Assembly (NCBI GenBank): GCA_964481425.1
Contig: CAYZTM010000008.1
Location: 1 to 64,000, forward strand
Length of the DNA stretch: 64,000 nt
Reading direction: 5' to 3'
Origin: MKUN01 sp964481425
GTDB lineage: Bacteria > Bacteroidota > Bacteroidia > Chitinophagales > Chitinophagaceae
Position 1 is the stretch's first letter; each line of letters begins with the position of its first letter. The notes under the pieces were generated by a model. That model was given only the letters and a program-made list of their open reading frames with translations, was not told where the DNA came from and did not search any database. Both the position numbers and the translations under genes were made by a program. Positions 60,741-64,000 of the stretch are shown here, piece after piece.

Positions 60741-61013
60741 ATGTCTCATTTAACTGCTGAAAAGAAAGCAAACATCTTCAAGACCTTTGGTCAGAGCGAA
60801 AAGAACACAGGCTCTATCGAAGCTCAGATAGCTACGCTTACAGAGCGTATCAATCACATTTCAAACCACTTGAAAAGCAATAAAAAAGATTTCTCAAGCA
60901 ACCGCGGGTTGATGCAAATGGTAGGCCGCCGCAAACGCCTCCTGCACTACCTTAGCAATACGAACCTTGAAGCTTACCGCGCACTGCTCGAAAAACTCGG
61001 CCTCCGCAAATAA
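60741..61013 (+). CDS. rpsO: 30S ribosomal protein S15
   Basis: A 90-residue primary 16S rRNA-binding protein. Family motifs GSIEAQIATLTERINHISNHLKSNKKDFSSNRGLMQMVGRRKRLLHYL and the C-terminal YRALLEKLGLRK region are all present; length is standard. It has its own promoter and terminator and precedes pnp, the common bacterial rpsO-pnp order. Confidence 0.97.
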   Translation: MSHLTAEKKANIFKTFGQSEKNTGSIEAQIATLTERINHISNHLKSNKKDFSSNRGLMQMVGRRKRLLHYLSNTNLEAYRALLEKLGLRK

Positions 61014-61023
61014 GCTTTCCTCG

Positions 61024-61060
61024 CTATTCCCAGCTGAACGCAGTTGGGAATAGTTTTTTT
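61024..61060 (+). terminator. Rho-independent terminator between rpsO and pnp
   Basis: 13-bp stem CTATTCCCAGCTG (61024-61036) with CAGTTGGGAATAG (61041-61053), one G-T pair, then eight T. It may attenuate rather than fully stop read-through into pnp. Confidence 0.88.
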
Positions 61061-61083
61061 TGAACATATTTTAATATTATTTT

Positions 61084-63438
61084 ATGACTCCCAATCCCAT
61101 TTCCGTGTCTTATAAACTGGACGACGGACGTGAAATATCCATAGAAACGGGCAAAATGGCCCGCCAGGCCGATGGCGCCGCTGTGGTACGCATGGGCAAC
61201 TGTATGATACTGGCTACCGTTGTAGCCAACAAGGAACCTAAGCCGGGCCAATCTTTCTTTCCCCTTAGTGTAGACTACCAGGAAAAGTTTGCTTCTGCAG
61301 GCCGCATCCCCGGTTCCTTTTTCAAACGCGAAGCCCGTCTTAATGATTACGAGATCCTTACATCCCGTCTTATCGACCGCGCATTGCGCCCCCTTTTCCC
61401 AGATGATTATCTCTGCGAAGTACAGGTACTGGTTACCCTCATATCATCTGATGCAGAGATAATGCCGGATGCACTGGCTTGCCTTGCTGCTTCTGCAGCG
61501 CTTGCTGTGTCTGATGTTCCCATACAGGAGATCATTTCCGAAGTGCGCGTAGCACGTATCAATGGTGAATACATCATCAACCCTACCCGTACTCAACTTA
61601 AAGATGCTGATATCAATATTATAGTGGCTGCTACCGCCAAGAACATCATGATGGTGGAAGGTGAGGGTAAAGAGTGTGATGAGGCCAGCCTGCTGAAAGC
61701 GATCGAGGTAGGCCACGATGCTATAAAAAGGCAGGTGAAACTGCAGGAAGAACTGCGTGATAAGGTGGGTGTTAGCGGCAAACGTGAATACACCAAGCCT
61801 TATACTAACCCTGAACTGGAAGCTAAGATCGAGGCTTTTGGTAAAGACAAGATATACCAGGTAGCTAAAGGTGCTATGGCGAAACACGATCGCAGCGATG
61901 CCTTTAAAAAGATACGTGAAGAATTTGAAGCACAGCTTACCGAGGGCGAATTGAAGGAAGAGGATGCGCCGCTTATTGGCACATACTTCCACGACCTGGA
62001 AAAGAAGATCATCCGCAACATGATGCTGGATGAAAAGGTGCGCCTTGATGGCCGTGGCCTGGAAGATGTTCGTGTATTGACCATGGAAACAGATCTCCTG
62101 CCTTCTCCACACGGTTGTGCCCTCTTCACGCGTGGCGAAACACAATCGCTTACCACTTGTACCCTTGGTACTACCGAAGACGAGCTGTTGCTGGAAACTG
62201 CGCAGACCTCAGATTACCTCAAATTCATACTACACTACAATTTCCCGCCATTCTCTACCGGCGAGATAAAGATGATGCGTGGTCCCGGCCGTCGCGAAGT
62301 AGGTCATGGTAACCTGGCCATGCGCTCACTGAAGCAGATGATGCCTAAAGACGATTACCCTTATACGGTGCGCGTGGTATCCGATATATTGGAATCAAAT
62401 GGCTCTTCATCAATGGCCACCGTTTGTGCGGGTTCACTCGCGCTGATGGATGCAGGTGTGCCTTTGCCCAAACACGTGAGTGGTGTGGCGATGGGGCTGA
62501 TATCCGGCGAGAATGGTAAGTATGCTATCCTTACGGATATCCTTGGCGATGAAGATCACCTGGGTGATATGGACTTTAAGGTTACGGGTACGCGCGATGG
62601 TATCTGCGGTATCCAGATGGATATCAAAGTGGATGGCCTCAGCATGGATGTGATGATGCAGGCCCTTGAGCAGGCACGCCGTGGCCGCCTGCATATACTC
62701 GATGCTATGTACAATTGCATCAGTGCATATCGTCCCGAACTGAAACCACATGCACCACGTATAGAGCAACTGAACATCGACCGCGAATTCATAGGCGCTG
62801 TGATAGGCCCGGGTGGTAAAGTGATACAGGAGATACAGCGCGAAACAGGCACTACTATCAATATCGAAGAAGTTGGTGAAGAAGGCGTGATCAAAGTTTT
62901 TGCAGCCAATAAAGAAAATATCGATAAGGCTATGGCCTGGATAAAAGGCATAGTAGCTGTGCCCGAGATAGGCGCTGAATATGAAGGCACTGTTAAGAGT
63001 ATCATGCCATTCGGTGCATTCATCGAGTTCCTGCCCGGTAAGCAAGGTTTGCTGCATATATCTGAAGTAAGCTGGAAGCGTCTTGATTCTCTCGATGGTG
63101 TGATGAAGGAAGGTGATAAGGTGAAGATCAAACTTATTGGTACCGATCCTAAGACCGGTAAGCTGCGCCTGAGCCGCAAAGTGCTGATGCCGAAACCAGA
63201 GGGTTATGTAGAGCCTGAAAAGCGTGAGCGTCCTGAACGTGGTGATCGTGGCGACCGTAGGGGTAATGACCGCGGTGATCGTCGTGGTGGTGACCACAAA
63301 GGTGGAGGCGACCGCCGTCATGGAGGTGACCGTCCTAAGCAGCACCATAACGAAAATAATGGTGAGCAGGCTAAGGAACAAGTACAGCCCCAGCAGGAGC
63401 AAAACAACGCAAATGACGATGCAGACCTCGCTCTGTAG
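61084..63438 (+). CDS. pnp: Polyribonucleotide nucleotidyltransferase (PNPase)
   Basis: A 784-residue 3'-5' phosphorolytic exoribonuclease. First RNase PH domain ~15-140 (GRIPGSFFKREARLNDYEILTSRLIDRALRPLFP), helical linker ~145-230, second RNase PH domain ~325-465 (LTTCTLGT, MMRGPGRREVGHGNLAMRSL, ESNGSSSMATVC), the catalytic DILGDEDHLGDMDFKV region at ~483-500, KH domain ~555-615 (GAVIGPGGKVIQEIQ), and S1 domain ~630-700 (GAEYEGTVKSIMPFGAFIEFLPG). A tail of ~68 residues follows, rich in Arg-Gly-Asp, Gly, His and then Gln/Asn, longer than in E. coli. Such tails often bind RNA or partners; its role here is unknown. Confidence 0.96.
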   Translation: MTPNPISVSYKLDDGREISIETGKMARQADGAAVVRMGNCMILATVVANKEPKPGQSFFPLSVDYQEKFASAGRIPGSFFKREARLNDYEILTSRLIDRALRPLFPDDYLCEVQVLVTLISSDAEIMPDALACLAASAALAVSDVPIQEIISEVRVARINGEYIINPTRTQLKDADINIIVAATAKNIMMVEGEGKECDEASLLKAIEVGHDAIKRQVKLQEELRDKVGVSGKREYTKPYTNPELEAKIEAFGKDKIYQVAKGAMAKHDRSDAFKKIREEFEAQLTEGELKEEDAPLIGTYFHDLEKKIIRNMMLDEKVRLDGRGLEDVRVLTMETDLLPSPHGCALFTRGETQSLTTCTLGTTEDELLLETAQTSDYLKFILHYNFPPFSTGEIKMMRGPGRREVGHGNLAMRSLKQMMPKDDYPYTVRVVSDILESNGSSSMATVCAGSLALMDAGVPLPKHVSGVAMGLISGENGKYAILTDILGDEDHLGDMDFKVTGTRDGICGIQMDIKVDGLSMDVMMQALEQARRGRLHILDAMYNCISAYRPELKPHAPRIEQLNIDREFIGAVIGPGGKVIQEIQRETGTTINIEEVGEEGVIKVFAANKENIDKAMAWIKGIVAVPEIGAEYEGTVKSIMPFGAFIEFLPGKQGLLHISEVSWKRLDSLDGVMKEGDKVKIKLIGTDPKTGKLRLSRKVLMPKPEGYVEPEKRERPERGDRGDRRGNDRGDRRGGDHKGGGDRRHGGDRPKQHHNENNGEQAKEQVQPQQEQNNANDDADLAL

Positions 63439-63460
63439 ACTGAATACATTTTGACCAGGT

Positions 63461-63493
63461 AAAATGCCCCGCTTTAGCGGGGCATTTTCATTT
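63461..63493 (+). terminator. Rho-independent terminator after pnp
   Basis: Perfect 12-bp stem AAAATGCCCCGC (63461-63472) with GCGGGGCATTTT (63477-63488), loop TTTA, then CATTTTC. Confidence 0.9.
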
Positions 63494-63568
63494 TCGGCTA
63501 CTGTAAAAACATAGCAATTAATTAAAGTGTCTATAACGGCGGTCACCATTACGACCTCTCTTGTTTCC

Positions 63569-63576
63569 TAACTTTG
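63569..63576 (+). promoter_or_regulatory. -7 promoter box of the CHAD-domain gene
   Basis: TAACTTTG matches TAnnTTTG, 16 bp before the ATG at 63593. Confidence 0.5.
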
Positions 63577-63592
63577 CAGTATAAATCCCGGC

Positions 63593-64000
63593 ATGAACAA
63601 GGAAAAGGTCAAAGAGATATTGAATGCCAAACTGCAGGCTGTAGAAAATGCGGCGGCTGCCGTAGCTCCCCGTTACAGTGAAACTTCAATACATGCATTC
63701 CGGGTAGCTGTAAAGAAGCTGAGGGCCTACCTGCGGCTGCTGGATACAGCGGATGATGAGCCTAAAATGCGCCTTACCAAAAAGTTTCACCACCTCTACG
63801 ATATAGCCGGCAATATCCGCGATGCACAATTAAAACTGAAAAAGACCACTAAGGATAAGACGGCTGTTCCTTCTTATACAACGAGCCTGTCAGCTATCAT
63901 ATCTGCCGGCAAGCAGGACTGGGAAAAGCGTTACGATGAGAAGATACTTGATAAGCTGAGAAAGAAACTGGAGTCTAAAGGTATCCGCAAACTTCCCGCA
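63593..64000 (+). CDS. CHAD-domain protein (partial, runs off the window)
   Basis: The first 136 codons of a gene cut by the window edge. The CHAD signature is visible: IHAFRVAVKKLRAYLRLLD (~35-53) and LYDIAGNIRDAQLKLK (~73-88), with the conserved His, Arg and Lys residues that bind polyphosphate in characterised CHAD domains. No CYTH domain precedes it. Start ATG 63593 follows a TAnnTTTG box. Likely linked to polyphosphate granules or binding; the rest of the protein is not seen. Confidence 0.85.
   Translation, partial: MNKEKVKEILNAKLQAVENAAAAVAPRYSETSIHAFRVAVKKLRAYLRLLDTADDEPKMRLTKKFHHLYDIAGNIRDAQLKLKKTTKDKTAVPSYTTSLSAIISAGKQDWEKRYDEKILDKLRKKLESKGIRKLPA

Overview
The window comes from a member of the Bacteroidota, most likely Chitinophagales (Chitinophagaceae-like). 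Support: at least eight very large secreted proteins end in type IX secretion system (T9SS) sorting domains, six of type A and two of the gliding-motility-associated type B. There is also a PorP/SprF-family outer-membrane protein, an exosortase-F-like enzyme with tiny C-terminal-anchor proteins, a fused SpmA/SpmB transporter, DUF3098 and DUF2461 genes, and many -7 boxes of the Bacteroidota form TAnnTTTG. No phage, insertion sequence with transposase, CRISPR array, rRNA or tRNA gene was found. The one stable RNA gene is a tmRNA.

Layout. 1-7.0 kb: two paralogous mini-lipoproteins on the minus strand, clusters of hairpin-rich REP-like repeats, a large RCC1-repeat T9SS protein flanked by 108-bp direct copies of the repeat, then an ECF sigma factor gene followed 3 bp later by an unusual membrane protein that joins an anti-sigma-like N-terminus to a periplasmic trypsin-like protease. 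The same bipartite motif (GGGTTACC, 13 bp, GGTATAAA) lies upstream of the sigma gene and of both mini-lipoproteins, so these genes may form an undescribed envelope-response regulon. 7.0-13 kb: tatC-rpiB, asd, an SBBP-repeat T9SS protein and an ABC exporter. 13-23 kb: a tandem array of three giant glycine-rich/HYR adhesin-like proteins. The first two share a block of 1,214 identical bases. 23-28 kb: a C92-type cysteine hydrolase, a DUF4878-like lipoprotein, an SpmAB fusion, a LOG-family hydrolase and lysA. 28-38 kb: two tandem PKD-repeat giants followed by their probable PorP/SprF partner.

38-50 kb: two AT-rich sulfotransferase paralogues facing the 3' end of the tmRNA gene, a Nudix hydrolase, dxr-rseP, a DUF2461 protein, hflX, a degenerate arginase-family protein, ftsX-DUF3098, and a zeta-toxin-like kinase gene that overlaps a 54-codon gene by 11 bp. 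50-52 kb: an exosortase (Cys88/Arg129/His148) with an associated membrane protein and three small proteins ending in an APLxGG-helix-basic sorting signal. The third carries a one-base frameshift in a C6 tract.

52-57 kb: an apparent operon of a PBP4-type D,D-peptidase, an alpha/beta hydrolase, a membrane-anchored MurF-like ligase and D-Ala-D-Ala ligase. 57-64 kb: an SprB-repeat T9SS protein, rpsO, pnp with an RGD/RGG-like tail, and the start of a CHAD-domain protein that runs off the end.

Much of the window therefore serves to build and decorate the cell surface: T9SS cargo and its partner proteins, an exosortase system, peptidoglycan synthesis and remodelling, and a candidate stress regulon for the envelope. 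The window cannot show expression, secretion or function; those statements are inferences from sequence.
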